A stretch of DNA of 64,000 bases from Burkholderiales bacterium JOSHI_001 (GCA_000244995.1 CM001438.1:2318090-2382089); one strand, 5' to 3'; positions 8,451 through 19,410 are shown, counted from the first letter of the stretch. Notes: a model not told the origin generated them from the sequence alone. A program made the numbers and translations.

Positions 8451-9506
8451 TCAGTGGCGATGGGCGTGGTGTGCGTCCGGGACGTGGGCATGCGCATGCT
8501 GCAGCGGCTCGTGCCGGTGTTGGTGGCTGTGTTCGCCCACGGGCATCGGCTCGTGCACGTGGTCGTGGTGTCCGTCGTCGTGGCGGTGGGCATGCTCGTG
8601 CTCCAGAGCATCGTGGTCGTGCTCGTGGCCGTGCGACTCCGCCAGGTGCAACACCACGCCGGCCAACATCAGACCGCTGCCCAGCGCCATCAGGCCGCCG
8701 GCCGACCGGTCGCCGAGCACCACCGCAAACGCGGCGCCGATGAAGGGCGCGAACGCAAACACGGACCCCGTGCGGGCCGCTCCAAAGGCCCGCTGGGCCA
8801 AGAGGTAGAAGCGCAGGCTCAGGCCGTAGCCTGTGGCCCCAATGGCGAACAGGGCCGCCGCAGCGCTGGCCGATGGCAAAGGTTCGCCAAACAGGACCGC
8901 CAGCAGCAAGGTCGCTGTGGCGCCGAGCAACGCCTTGGCCATCACCACCTGCCCGGGATCCCGCTCGGCCAGGGCGCGAGACAAGGTGTTGTCCACGCCC
9001 CAGGCTGCGGTGGCCAGCAGCACGGCCAGCAGGCCCCACAGTTGCGCGCCGCCCGTGCGTCCCTGGTCGAGCACCAGCACCATGCCCCCGGCCAGCAACA
9101 GGGCCATGGCCGTCCAGACGCGGCCGTCCATGGTCTCGCGGTACAGGCGCCAGGCCAGCACCGCGGTGAACAGCGCTTCCAGCGTCAGCATCAGCGAAGC
9201 GCTGGTACCGCTGGTGTGCTGCAGTCCCCAGGCCAGGGCCACCGGGCCGACCACGGCCCCGAACCCTGCCATCGCCAGCAGCCGCGGCACATCCGTGCGC
9301 TGCAGCCGCGCCTCGCGGTCGATGCGCTGGCGGGAGAGCATACCGACGGCGGCGGCTCCGGCGTAGAGCAGCGCCGCCGTGCTGAACGCACCGAGACCGG
9401 CGCCGAACTGTTGCACCAGCGGCGTGCTGATGCCGAACAGCGCTGCAGCCAGCAGGGCGAGCAGGCCGCCTCGAAGGGCGGGCAGAGTCGTGGCAGACAA
9501 GGCCAT
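8451..9506 (-). CDS. EamA/DMT-family exporter with His-rich C-terminal tail
   Basis: A 351-residue protein with ten hydrophobic segments in two EamA repeats (about 10-140 and 155-285), the layout of drug/metabolite transporters that export small molecules across the inner membrane. Residues about 290-351 form a tail with about 23 His, interspersed with Asp and Glu (runs such as HGHEHDHD and HAHRHDDGHHDH). Such tails bind divalent metals, and with the neighbouring ATPase and RND genes this suggests metal efflux or metal-gated export. The tail is absent from ordinary EamA proteins. Ion specificity cannot be read from sequence. Confidence 0.82.
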   Translation of the reverse strand: MALSATTLPALRGGLLALLAAALFGISTPLVQQFGAGLGAFSTAALLYAGAAAVGMLSRQRIDREARLQRTDVPRLLAMAGFGAVVGPVALAWGLQHTSGTSASLMLTLEALFTAVLAWRLYRETMDGRVWTAMALLLAGGMVLVLDQGRTGGAQLWGLLAVLLATAAWGVDNTLSRALAERDPGQVVMAKALLGATATLLLAVLFGEPLPSASAAAALFAIGATGYGLSLRFYLLAQRAFGAARTGSVFAFAPFIGAAFAVVLGDRSAGGLMALGSGLMLAGVVLHLAESHGHEHDHDALEHEHAHRHDDGHHDHVHEPMPVGEHSHQHRHEPLQHAHAHVPDAHHAHRH

Positions 9507-9553
9507 CTACTTGACGATGAAGCGGACGGTGATCGCCGTCGTGTTTTTCAGTA

Positions 9554-10090
9554 TCAACGGACCATCACGTCCGCGACGAGACGAGCCTTCAGCGCACGTG
9601 CACGGATCGACGCCTCGGGTTCAGCGGCCCACTCGAATGAACTCTTCCAGGACCAGACCATGCCATCGATCCTGACGAATCGCACATCGCCCGCCTTGCC
9701 CTCCACGGTGCTGCTCTGGCGATTGCCTTCGAACTCGAAGGCGATCGTGTGCGTGCCGGGCTTGAACTTCAGGCGGACCATCGTGTCGGGGAGAGTCTCG
9801 ATGCCCGGGCCATTGTCAGGATGGACCTTCACGAAGTGGCGCCCGTCTCCCCAGTTTCGCCGCACGACGAACACTGTCAGGGCGCTGGGGTCGGGGGCGA
9901 AGCGCTTCGCGTCGGCATCCGCGTTCAGGCTGGGGGCCGGCGCGCTGGTGCACGCGATGACGCGACCCTTGTTGGTCTTGTAGCAGTGTGGTGCTTCGGC
10001 TGCCGGATCGGGCGGCGGTGGGGTGGCACAGCCAGCGAGTACCGCGGCGACCGCGACAATGGTGAACAGGTGGATGCGCGTGGATTTCAT
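9554..10090 (-). CDS. Lipoprotein, unknown function
   Basis: A 178-residue protein starting MKSTRIHLFTIVAVAAVLAGCAT. The lipobox LAGC marks signal peptidase II cleavage and an outer- or inner-membrane lipoprotein. ATG 10090 is chosen for the signal peptide and a GGAGACACC site upstream; the open frame extends further but is not signal-like. The mature part has Cys in HCYKTNKGRVIACTS and a beta-rich C-terminal half (LKFKPGTHTIAFEFEGNRQ). No family assigned. It sits between two metal export genes on the same strand. Confidence 0.7.
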   Translation of the reverse strand: MKSTRIHLFTIVAVAAVLAGCATPPPPDPAAEAPHCYKTNKGRVIACTSAPAPSLNADADAKRFAPDPSALTVFVVRRNWGDGRHFVKVHPDNGPGIETLPDTMVRLKFKPGTHTIAFEFEGNRQSSTVEGKAGDVRFVRIDGMVWSWKSSFEWAAEPEASIRARALKARLVADVMVR

Positions 10091-10286
10091 GAAGGTGTCT
10101 CCATGGTTGACGAAAGAAGTGATCAGCGTTCGACAGGCCGAGCCTGTTCGCCCAAAGCAACCCGGCATCGATCTGAAGTCGGTGCTGCGCGCGCAGGGCT
10201 TCTGCGTGAGCAAGCCGAGACAGGCTTCGGTCTTGTTCGTGAGTGGCAGCCGTTCTGAGCCGGGTCGCGTGGCGACTTGCAACTCC

Positions 10287-12194
<1,908 letters not shown>

Positions 12195-12224
12195 GCGCAG
12201 ACTTTCGTTTCGGGACGTCGCTGA

Positions 12225-13466
12225 TCAGTCAGTCGCCAGATCCCAGATCAGGTGGGCGTCGATCAGCAGACGGTAGTTCCAGCGCAGGGCTTCAACACGC
12301 GCCTCACCCGCCGCGCGCAGGGCGTCCAGGGACTGGCGGCGCACGAGCAGCAGTGATTGCAGGTCCACCTCTCCCAGTGCGTAGGCGCGCTGGGTCAGAC
12401 GGGCACTCTCACGCGCCGCCTCCGCACCCCGCTCGGCGATGCGCCAGCGCTCGACGCCGCCCACGGCGTCGGCATAGGTCTCGGCGATCTGCATTCCGAT
12501 GCCCTGGCGAGCGCGATCCAGCGCCGCGCGTGCAACCTCCAGTTCCTGCAGCGTCTGTTGCAGTCGCTGTTCACGCACCGCGCCACCGAACGGAATGCTG
12601 AGGCTGATGCCGATCACACGCTCGTTGCGAAAAGCTTCGTTCGAGGTGAACACGCCCACGGTTGGGTCGGACACCTTGTCGGCGCGGGTGCGCGAGGCCG
12701 CCAGCTCGGCCCGGCGCAGGTGTCCTTCGGCGATCTTCAGCGGGCCGGCTTCGGCCAGGATGCGCTCGTTCCACCGCGCTGCGGGCCACTGTGGTCCGGT
12801 CGGGTCGGACAGCGTGGCAGGCGTCAGCGCGGCCTCGGGGAAGCGCAGCTTCAACTTGGCACGCGCCTTGGCCAGTGCGGAGTCGGCCTGACTGGCCTGG
12901 CGCAGCACCTCGGCCAGGTCGGACTGCGCGATGCTGAGGTCCAGCGCCGACGCATCGCCGGCACGCTTGCGCTTGTCGACGGCGGCCAGATTGGCCTCGG
13001 CAAACGACCGCTGCTCGTTCAACAGCATTTGCGCGCTCTGGGCTGCCTGCCAGTCCAGCCACAGGTCCGACAAGGCACGCGCCACCTCGTGGCGCGCTTC
13101 GCGCACGCGGGCGCGCCCGATCTCGATGTCGGCCTCGCCCAGCCGGCGGTCAAGCTCGGCCTTGCCACCGATGCGGATGCCGCGCTCGACACCCACCGAC
13201 CATTCGGTGGTGTTGCCGACGCCCCCCACGTTGCGCCGCTGCGTGCTGGCATTGGCCGTCCACTCGTGCGGGCCCGCTGCCAACACGGCCGCGCCATGGC
13301 CGGCTGCAGCCAAGGCGCGCCGCGCCTCGACGACGGCCGGGTCCTTGTCGATCCAGGCCACGGCCAGCTCTGTCGTGGGCAGGTCCCTGGGCGTGGCCAC
13401 GCCTTGTGCCCCAGCCGCTGCGCAGATCACCAAGGCGGCCAGTCCCGCTAGTACTTGTCGCTTCAT
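12225..13466 (-). CDS. czcC: CzcC-like outer-membrane factor
   Basis: A 413-residue protein with a signal peptide (MKRQVLAGLAALVICAAAGAQG) and two outer-membrane-efflux (TolC-type) repeats rich in long Ala/Glu/Arg/Gln helices. It would form the outer-membrane channel of the tripartite RND metal pump encoded with czcA and czcB. The start overlaps the stop of the DUF3240 gene by 4 bases. Named by family and context; ion specificity is not shown by this subunit. Confidence 0.85.
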   Translation of the reverse strand: MKRQVLAGLAALVICAAAGAQGVATPRDLPTTELAVAWIDKDPAVVEARRALAAAGHGAAVLAAGPHEWTANASTQRRNVGGVGNTTEWSVGVERGIRIGGKAELDRRLGEADIEIGRARVREARHEVARALSDLWLDWQAAQSAQMLLNEQRSFAEANLAAVDKRKRAGDASALDLSIAQSDLAEVLRQASQADSALAKARAKLKLRFPEAALTPATLSDPTGPQWPAARWNERILAEAGPLKIAEGHLRRAELAASRTRADKVSDPTVGVFTSNEAFRNERVIGISLSIPFGGAVREQRLQQTLQELEVARAALDRARQGIGMQIAETYADAVGGVERWRIAERGAEAARESARLTQRAYALGEVDLQSLLLVRRQSLDALRAAGEARVEALRWNYRLLIDAHLIWDLATD

Positions 13467-13765
13467 GCGAACTCCCCATCAAGGGCCAGCGGTGTGGCCC
13501 AGTAGCGCACACCCGTGCCGGCAAAGTCACGTTGCAGCAACGCGCGCAGTTGTTCGAGCTCCTCGGTCGTCAGCAGCACGCTCACCTGCATTGCACGGCT
13601 GCGGCCCATCACCTGTTCGGTGGCGCTGAGCCGCTGCTGTCCGCTGCCGTGGCTGTGGGTGGGCGTGCTGGTGAAGACTTCGCTGCCGGCGTTGGCCAGC
13701 AGCACATCCAGCAGCTTCTCTTCCACGGTTGGCGGGCAGATCAGGGTCAGGCAAAAGTCAGCCAT
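13463..13765 (-). CDS. DUF3240 small protein of RND metal operon
   Basis: A 100-residue soluble protein with the DUF3240 pattern: CLTLICPPTVEEKLLDVLL at the start, a central THSHGSGQQRLSATEQVMGR with two His, and VLLTTEELEQLRALL near the end. The predicted ferredoxin-like fold resembles PII/CutA proteins. It overlaps both neighbours: its start lies inside the end of czcA and its stop overlaps the czcC start. It may sense or buffer metal near the pump; no activity is established. Confidence 0.8.
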   Translation of the reverse strand: MADFCLTLICPPTVEEKLLDVLLANAGSEVFTSTPTHSHGSGQQRLSATEQVMGRSRAMQVSVLLTTEELEQLRALLQRDFAGTGVRYWATPLALDGEFA

Positions 13766-16700
13766 GGGCGGCCTCCTGCGGAAAGGTGCGACTCAAGACG
13801 GCGTCGGTACGTGAATGCGCAAAGCGCAGGTACAGGATGGGCAGCAGGATCAGCGTCAACGCCGTTGCAGTGATCAGCCCGCCGATGACAACGATGGCCA
13901 GCGGGCGCTGGATCTCCGAACCCGGCCCGGTGGCAAACAGCAGCGGGATCAGGCCGAAGGCGGTGATCGACGCCGTCATCAGCACCGGTCGCAATCGCCT
14001 TCGGGCGCCCTGGGTCACGCTGGTGAGCAGGTCATGCCCTTCGGCGTGCAACTGGTTGAAGTAGCTCACCAGCACCACGCCGTTGAGCACCGCAATGCCA
14101 AGCAGCGCGATGAAGCCCACCGAGGCGGGGACCGAGAGGTATTCGCCCGTGACCCACAACGCCACGATGCCGCCGACCAGGGCGAACGGGATGTTGCTGA
14201 GCACCAGCAAGGCCTGCCGCACCGAGCCGAAGGTGCTGAACAGGATCAGGAAGATGAAACCCAGCGACAGCGGCACCACCAGCGCCAGGCGTGCTGCCGC
14301 TCTCTGCTGGTTCTCGAACTGCCCGCCCCAGCTGATTCGGTAGCCCGTGGGCAGCTTCACTTCGGCACCCACCTTGGCCTTGGCCTCATCGACGAAGCCC
14401 ACCAGGTCACGCCCGGTGACGTTGGCGATGACCACGCTGTAGCGGCTGCCCATCTCGCGGTCGATCTTCACGGGCCCGCTCTCGCGGCTCAGCCGCGCCA
14501 GCGTTTCCAGCGGCACGCTCTGCCCGTCGGGCGCCGCGATGCGCAGGGCGGCGAACTCGGCCGGCGAAACCTTGACCATGTCCGGCCCGCGGATGACGAT
14601 GGGAATGCGCTGGTTGCCGTCGATCACGGTGCCTGCGCGCTGGCCCTCGATCTGCACGCGCAGCGCGTCCTGCACGTCTTCCACCGACAGCCCGTAGCGG
14701 CCGGCCGCCAGGCGGTCGATCACCGCGCGCAGGTACTGCACGCCGTCGTTCTCGACCGTGTAGACGTCCTCGTTGCCCGGCACCGTCTTCATCAGCCCTT
14801 CGATCTGCGAAGCCAGCTCGTTGAGCTTGCCCAGGTCGGGCCCGAAGATCTTGATGGCCAGGTCGCCGCGCACCCCGATGATCATTTCCGACACGCGCAT
14901 GTCGATGGGCTGCGTGAAGCTGTAGCTGATGCCGGGCATCTGGTCCAGCACCTCGCGAATACGGTCGATCAGCGCGTCCTTGCTCGCCATGCTCCATTCC
15001 TCGCGCGGCTTCAGCACCAGGAAGGTGTCGGTCTGGTTCAGGCCCATCGGGTCCAGACCGATCTCGTCCGAGCCGGCGCGCGCCACCACCCCGGTGATCT
15101 CGGGAATGTTCTTCATCAGCGTCTGGTGGACCATCAGGTCCAGCGCCGCCGTTTCTTCCAGGCTCACCGAGGGCAGTTTCTCGATGCCCACGATGATGTC
15201 GCCCTCGTCCATCTCGGGCAGGAAGGTCTTGCCGACCTGGGTGTAGACCCCGGCGGCCAGCACCAGCATCACGCCGGCCAGAACGAACACGACCATCTGC
15301 CGCTTCAGCGCCCACGCCAGCACGGGTTCGTACAGGCGCAGCAGGTGGCGCGGCAGCCACGGTTCTTCGTGCGAGACCTTCTTCAGCAGGAACGAGGCCA
15401 GCACCGGGATCACTGTCAGCGACAGCACCAACGAACTGGCCAGCGCGAACACGATGGTCAGCGCCACAGGCACGAAATACTTGCCCTCCAGGTCCTGCAG
15501 CGTCAGCAGCGGCAGGAACACGGTGACGATGATCAGCACGCCCGCGGCCACCGGCACCGCCACCTCGCGCACCGCGCGCAGCACGATGTGCAACCGCGGC
15601 AGCTTGCCGCCGGCAGTCTGCCGGCCCAGGTGCTGCACGATGTTCTCGACCACGACAATGGCCGCGTCGACCAGCATGCCCAGGGCGATGGCCAGGCCGC
15701 CCAGGCTCATCAGGTTGGCCGACATGCCGTAGCCGCGCATCAGGATGAAGGTTCCGAGTGCCGCCAGCGGCAGCACCACGGCCACCGCCACGGCGGCGCG
15801 CAGGTTGCCCAGGAAGGCGCCCAGCAGCACCAGCACGATCAGCGTCGCCTCCAGCAGCGCCTTGGACACCGTGCCCACGGCCTTTTCCACCAGAGAGGCG
15901 CGGTCGTAGAAGACCTTCAGCGTGACACCGGCCGGTAGCGTGGGTTGCAGATCGGCGATCTTGGCCTTCACGCCATTCACCACCTGCTGCGCGTTGGCGC
16001 CCGCCAGGCCCAGCACCAGGCCCTGCACGGCCTCAGCCTTGCCGTCCATGGTGACGACGCCATAGCGCGTGGTGCTGCCGTCGCGCACCAGCGCCACGTC
16101 GCCCAGGCGCACGGCGGTGCCATCCTTGCGCGCCACCACCACCGCGCGCAGGTCGTCCTGCGTCTTGATGCTGCCTTCGGTGCGCACCAGCAACACCTCG
16201 CCGCCTTCGCCCAGGCGGCCGGCACCGTCGTTGCGGTTGTTGGCTTCGATGGCAGTCTTGATCTGTGCCGTCGAAAGCCCCAGCGCCTGCAGCTTGGCGG
16301 GGTTAGGCAGCACCTCGAAGCTGTGCACCTTGCCGCCCAAGGCGTTGACGTCGGCCACGCCGGGCACAGCGCGCAGTGCGGGGCGGATGACCCAGTCGAG
16401 CAGGCTGCGCCGTTCCTCCAGCGTCAGCTGCGGCGCCTCGACCGTGAACATGAACATCTCGCCCAGCGGCGTGGTGATCGGCGCAATGCCACCGGTGATG
16501 CCCGACGGCAGGTCGCCGACGATGTTGTTCAGCCGCTCGGCCACCTGCTGGCGGGCCCAGTACAGGTCGGTGCCGTCCTGGAAGTCGACCGTGACGTCGA
16601 CCAGACCGTACTTGGTCACCGAGCGCAGGATGCGCTGCTTCGGGATGCCGAGCATCTCGACCTCGATCGGCACCGCGATGCGGCTCTCGATCTCCTCGGG

Positions 16701-16871
16701 TGTCATGCCCGGTGCCTTCATGATGATCTTCACCTGCGTGCTCGACACGTCGGGGAAGGCATCGATGGGCAGCGAGCGGAAGGCGTACCAGCCGAAGCCG
16801 GCCAGCAGCACCGCAGCCAGCAGCACGAACAACCGCTGCGTCAGCGCGAATTGCACGAGACGGTTCAGCAT
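13758..16871 (-). CDS. czcA: CzcA-like heavy-metal RND transporter (HME-RND)
   Basis: A 1037-residue proton-driven pump with the RND layout: TM1 near the N-terminus (LTQRLFVLLAAVLLAGFGWYAF), a large periplasmic loop, the TM4 motif GMLVDAAIVVVENIV (Asp and Glu-Asn proton-relay residues), a second periplasmic loop and a C-terminal TM bundle. The TM4 motif differs from the DFG-type motif of the zinc-cobalt-cadmium CzcA, so the ion is left open. ATG 16871 is chosen for the family-like MLNRLVQFALTQ and a GGAG site upstream; 17 upstream residues of the open frame are not family-like. It works with the czcB adaptor and czcC channel. Confidence 0.92.
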   Translation of the reverse strand: MLNRLVQFALTQRLFVLLAAVLLAGFGWYAFRSLPIDAFPDVSSTQVKIIMKAPGMTPEEIESRIAVPIEVEMLGIPKQRILRSVTKYGLVDVTVDFQDGTDLYWARQQVAERLNNIVGDLPSGITGGIAPITTPLGEMFMFTVEAPQLTLEERRSLLDWVIRPALRAVPGVADVNALGGKVHSFEVLPNPAKLQALGLSTAQIKTAIEANNRNDGAGRLGEGGEVLLVRTEGSIKTQDDLRAVVVARKDGTAVRLGDVALVRDGSTTRYGVVTMDGKAEAVQGLVLGLAGANAQQVVNGVKAKIADLQPTLPAGVTLKVFYDRASLVEKAVGTVSKALLEATLIVLVLLGAFLGNLRAAVAVAVVLPLAALGTFILMRGYGMSANLMSLGGLAIALGMLVDAAIVVVENIVQHLGRQTAGGKLPRLHIVLRAVREVAVPVAAGVLIIVTVFLPLLTLQDLEGKYFVPVALTIVFALASSLVLSLTVIPVLASFLLKKVSHEEPWLPRHLLRLYEPVLAWALKRQMVVFVLAGVMLVLAAGVYTQVGKTFLPEMDEGDIIVGIEKLPSVSLEETAALDLMVHQTLMKNIPEITGVVARAGSDEIGLDPMGLNQTDTFLVLKPREEWSMASKDALIDRIREVLDQMPGISYSFTQPIDMRVSEMIIGVRGDLAIKIFGPDLGKLNELASQIEGLMKTVPGNEDVYTVENDGVQYLRAVIDRLAAGRYGLSVEDVQDALRVQIEGQRAGTVIDGNQRIPIVIRGPDMVKVSPAEFAALRIAAPDGQSVPLETLARLSRESGPVKIDREMGSRYSVVIANVTGRDLVGFVDEAKAKVGAEVKLPTGYRISWGGQFENQQRAAARLALVVPLSLGFIFLILFSTFGSVRQALLVLSNIPFALVGGIVALWVTGEYLSVPASVGFIALLGIAVLNGVVLVSYFNQLHAEGHDLLTSVTQGARRRLRPVLMTASITAFGLIPLLFATGPGSEIQRPLAIVVIGGLITATALTLILLPILYLRFAHSRTDAVLSRTFPQEAAHG

Positions 16872-16911
16872 GGCCGGGCTCCTGTCGCGAAAAGTCGTGC
16901 GCAGATGCCGT

Positions 16912-18060
16912 TCATTTGTCACCCCCGCTCTTGCCTTGCCAGGCGGCCTTCAGCGCGATGACGGAGGCGGTCGCCACTTCCTGCCCCGACTTCAGTTCGC
17001 CGGTGACCTGCACCGACGCACCGGCGCTGGACACCACGCTCACTGGCCGGGCGATGAAGCCCTTGTCGGTGCGCACGAAGACATAGGCCTGGTCGTCCTG
17101 TCGCGCGACCGCCTGCAGCGGCAGCGCCCAGCCGGCGGCATTGGCAGCGAAGGGCACGCGGGCCTGGACCACCTCGCCGGGGCGCAGACGGTCTGCCCCG
17201 CGCGTGACGCGGGCCCGCAGCGTCACCGTCTGGCTGTCGCTGACCATGGCGCCCACGGACAACGGCATGGCCACCGCATCGCGTCCCACGATCTCGATCG
17301 CCGCCGCCTTGTTGTCCTTGAGCAGAGTGGCCGGCTGGCGGTCCGCCGGCACGGCGATGTCCAGCCACAACTTCTGCAGGCTGGCCAAGCGCAGCAACGC
17401 ATCGGCTTCCTGCACGCGCTGGCCGGGCTTGATGTCTATGCCCAGCACCACCCCAGCGGCGCGGGCCCGAACCACCACGCCGTCCTGCAGCGTTCCGCCG
17501 GCGGAGATGCGCTGGATCGAGCCAGCGTCGATGCCGGCCAGACGCAGTGCTGCTTCGGCCTGGCGCTGCCGCGCTGCATCGTCCTGCGCCGCAGCCTCGG
17601 CCTCCTGCACGCGGCGTTCCGGGATGATGCCCTCGGCCAGCAATGCCTTCTCGCGCTGCAGCGTCTTCTGCGACAGCCGTGCCCGGCTGGCGGCTTCGAG
17701 AAGCTTGAGCTGCATCTCGCCGAACTGTAGGCTGTTCAACCGCAGCAGCGCCTCGCCGGCCTTCACGGCCTGCTGTTCGCCGACCAGCAACTGGTCAACC
17801 ACGCCTGCCACCGGCGCACTGACCACCTGTTCCTGTCCCGGTGGAAGCGTCACCTTGGCCGCGTGGACCATGCCGGCGATGGCGGCGGGTTGTTCGAGCT
17901 TGAGCAGCGTGACGCCAAGCGTCTTCATCTGCGTGGCGGAGACGGCGAACTCGGCATTAGGTTCGGCGGCCAGGGCTGACGCCAGCAGGGTGCTGCTCAG
18001 GCCAAGGGACAGGTAGACAGCGACGCGCAAGGCGCCGCTCGAGCGAAGATGGACAGGCAT
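16912..18060 (-). CDS. czcB: CzcB-like periplasmic adaptor (membrane fusion protein)
   Basis: A 382-residue exported protein (signal peptide to about residue 32, SALAAE). A biotinyl-lipoyl-like half motif (VSAPVAGVVDQLLVGEQQAVKAGEALL) is followed by a helical hairpin, the second lipoyl half (VVVRARAAGVVLGIDIKPGQRV) and a beta-barrel C-terminal part. Such adaptors join the RND pump to the outer-membrane channel. It lies 40 bases upstream of czcA on the same strand, giving order czcB-czcA-DUF3240-czcC-ATPase. It lacks the His-rich N-terminal segment of some CzcB proteins. Confidence 0.88.
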   Translation of the reverse strand: MPVHLRSSGALRVAVYLSLGLSSTLLASALAAEPNAEFAVSATQMKTLGVTLLKLEQPAAIAGMVHAAKVTLPPGQEQVVSAPVAGVVDQLLVGEQQAVKAGEALLRLNSLQFGEMQLKLLEAASRARLSQKTLQREKALLAEGIIPERRVQEAEAAAQDDAARQRQAEAALRLAGIDAGSIQRISAGGTLQDGVVVRARAAGVVLGIDIKPGQRVQEADALLRLASLQKLWLDIAVPADRQPATLLKDNKAAAIEIVGRDAVAMPLSVGAMVSDSQTVTLRARVTRGADRLRPGEVVQARVPFAANAAGWALPLQAVARQDDQAYVFVRTDKGFIARPVSVVSSAGASVQVTGELKSGQEVATASVIALKAAWQGKSGGDK

Positions 18061-18138
18061 AGGAACTCCACAGGCAGAAGGTCTCGCCCCGACGGCAGGG
18101 GCAAGTTCGAGCGCAGCGCGGGCGGCGCTGCGGCGGCT

Positions 18139-18612
18139 TCAGACGTGGAGGGGCGGCGCCCTGCCGTGGGGCGGCAGGCCCTTGAAGGCACTGGATCCTG
18201 CCCGGTGCTGGTCTGGTGGCCAGGCAACGGCCGGAGCAGGCCCAGGTGACCACGGCGCCGGAGTCAACCAGGTCGCCGCGGCAGGAGGGTCGTCCGACGC
18301 TGGCTCGCCGGCGATGACTTCGGCCGCACTCCGCAAGGCCGAGATGGAGTGAGAGACGCCGGGCGCCTCGTGGTCGTCGATGAGCGCGAGGGCGCCGGCG
18401 GGGTCCAGGCCGCGCAGGTCGCTCGGATGATCAGCGGCCGCCGAAAGGGTACCGCCGAGCGACCACTTCCCGTCGTGGCGGTGTGCATGAAGCGGCGAAG
18501 TGACCAGATCGACGGCCAGCACAGCCACCAGCAGCCAGCTCAACACCAGACGCACCAGCGCAGCAGCGTCGCGGGGACGCTGGTGTCTCGGCTGCTCGGG
18601 TGTGGACGTCAT
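18139..18612 (-). CDS. CzcI-like small membrane/periplasmic protein
   Basis: A 157-residue protein with one membrane segment (ALVRLVLSWLLVAVLAVDLV) followed by SPLHAHRHDGKW, the layout of CzcI-like proteins at the head of czc operons. The rest is Ala/Pro-rich, ending PPHGRAPPLHV. ATG 18612 (MTSTPEQPRHQRPRD) fits best; the longer frame would run into the regulator gene upstream. CzcI is linked to regulation of efflux in other bacteria; the role here is inferred from position. Confidence 0.6.
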   Translation of the reverse strand: MTSTPEQPRHQRPRDAAALVRLVLSWLLVAVLAVDLVTSPLHAHRHDGKWSLGGTLSAAADHPSDLRGLDPAGALALIDDHEAPGVSHSISALRSAAEVIAGEPASDDPPAAATWLTPAPWSPGPAPAVAWPPDQHRAGSSAFKGLPPHGRAPPLHV

Positions 18613-18646
18613 TGCTGGCGCGGGTCGGGACGCAACGGCAATCGGC

Positions 18647-18925
18647 TCAAAGGTACTTTGTGATGGCCTTGAACTCGCCCAGCGCCCGCCGCGACGAAGC
18701 GGCAGGTGTACCCGGAGCGTGGTCAAGGCAGTGATCAATGTGGTCGTGAATCAGTTGCTTCTTCGCCGCGGCGATGGCGCGCTCGACCGCGTGCAACTGC
18801 TGCGCCACGTCAAGGCAGGCACGATCTTCAGACAACATGGTGATGACGTTCTGCAGGTGACCGTGGGCACGTTTGAGTCGCTTCACGACGGCGTCATGCG
18901 AAACGTGAAGAGCGGTTGTCGGCAT
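18647..18925 (-). CDS. CsoR/RcnR-family metal-sensing repressor
   Basis: A 92-residue all-helical DNA-binding repressor. Candidate metal ligands are Cys37, His62 and Cys66 (RACLDV and DHIDHC). Their 25- and 4-residue spacing is the C-H-C fingerprint of copper-sensing CsoR and nickel-sensing InrS, whereas RcnR has His at the last position. N-terminal His7, His10 and His21 could add a fourth ligand. It is the first gene of the czc-side transcription unit and sits right behind a palindrome at 18936-18954, so autoregulation and control of the pumps are likely. The metal cannot be decided between copper and nickel/cobalt. Confidence 0.85.
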   Translation of the reverse strand: MPTTALHVSHDAVVKRLKRAHGHLQNVITMLSEDRACLDVAQQLHAVERAIAAAKKQLIHDHIDHCLDHAPGTPAASSRRALGEFKAITKYL

Positions 18926-18935
18926 TCCTACATCC

Positions 18936-18954
18936 TATCCTAGTGGAGAGGATA
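18936..18954 (-). promoter_or_regulatory. Candidate operator of the CsoR-type repressor
   Basis: An inverted repeat TATCCT-N7-AGGATA, 11 bases before the repressor start. Position and symmetry fit an autoregulatory operator. Binding is inferred. Confidence 0.5.
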
Positions 18955-19012
18955 CCGGGTGACTGGATCGAGATGGCCGGCACTTTGGCACCGGGACGCA
19001 CCCGGCGGCACC

Positions 19013-19029
19013 GCCCAGCACTGCTGGGC
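19013..19029 (-). terminator. Hairpin after the small exported protein gene
   Basis: GCCCAGC-ACT-GCTGGGC, 7-bp arms with a 3-base loop, lies 7 bases past the stop of the gene at 19036-19410 on the - strand. No clear T-run follows, so it may be a terminator or an mRNA end stabiliser. Confidence 0.45.
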
Positions 19030-19035
19030 CGTGGC

Positions 19036-19410
19036 TCAGCGCACCGTGAAGCGCACCGTGATCGCCTTGGCGGCCGGCGTCACCAGCGCGGCCACCACCT
19101 TGGCACCCTTGGCCAGCTTGAGGCCCTTGGCTTCGAGCCTGTCGCCGGCCACCACCAGATCGGCCTCCGACTTCTCGGCGCCGTTGAGCACCGTCAGCTT
19201 GCCCTTCAGGCCGGTGGGTGCCATCGGCTTGCCATGGTCTTCGACGTAGATCGCCGCGCCATCGGGCGTGCTGACCAGTTCGAACCCCAGGTCGCTGGCG
19301 GTGGCGACGACTCCGCCATGCTTGGCAGCGGCGCCGCCATGGGCCATCGCCACATTGAACGACAGGGCCGACAGGCCCAGCACCACCATGGTGAGCAGCT
19401 TCTTCATCAT
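19036..19410 (-). CDS. Small exported His-containing protein of metal cluster
   Basis: About 124 residues: a signal peptide MMKKLLTMVVLGLSALSFNVAMA, then HGGAAAKHGGVVATASDLGFELV and a beta-rich domain ending AKAITVRFTVR. The exposed N-terminal HGG...KHGG after cleavage could bind copper or another metal. The start at 19410 (or 19407) is supported by AAGGAG upstream. It precedes the second RND block in position but is separated from it by a terminator-like hairpin. Probably a periplasmic metal-binding accessory; no family named with certainty. Confidence 0.65.
   Translation of the reverse strand: MMKKLLTMVVLGLSALSFNVAMAHGGAAAKHGGVVATASDLGFELVSTPDGAAIYVEDHGKPMAPTGLKGKLTVLNGAEKSEADLVVAGDRLEAKGLKLAKGAKVVAALVTPAAKAITVRFTVR

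Noticed and set aside
13815-15938. 707-codon open frame on the + strand opposite czcA
   Set aside because: His/Arg/Gln-rich translation with no domain; exactly antisense to a strong RND gene. GC-rich codon bias creates it.
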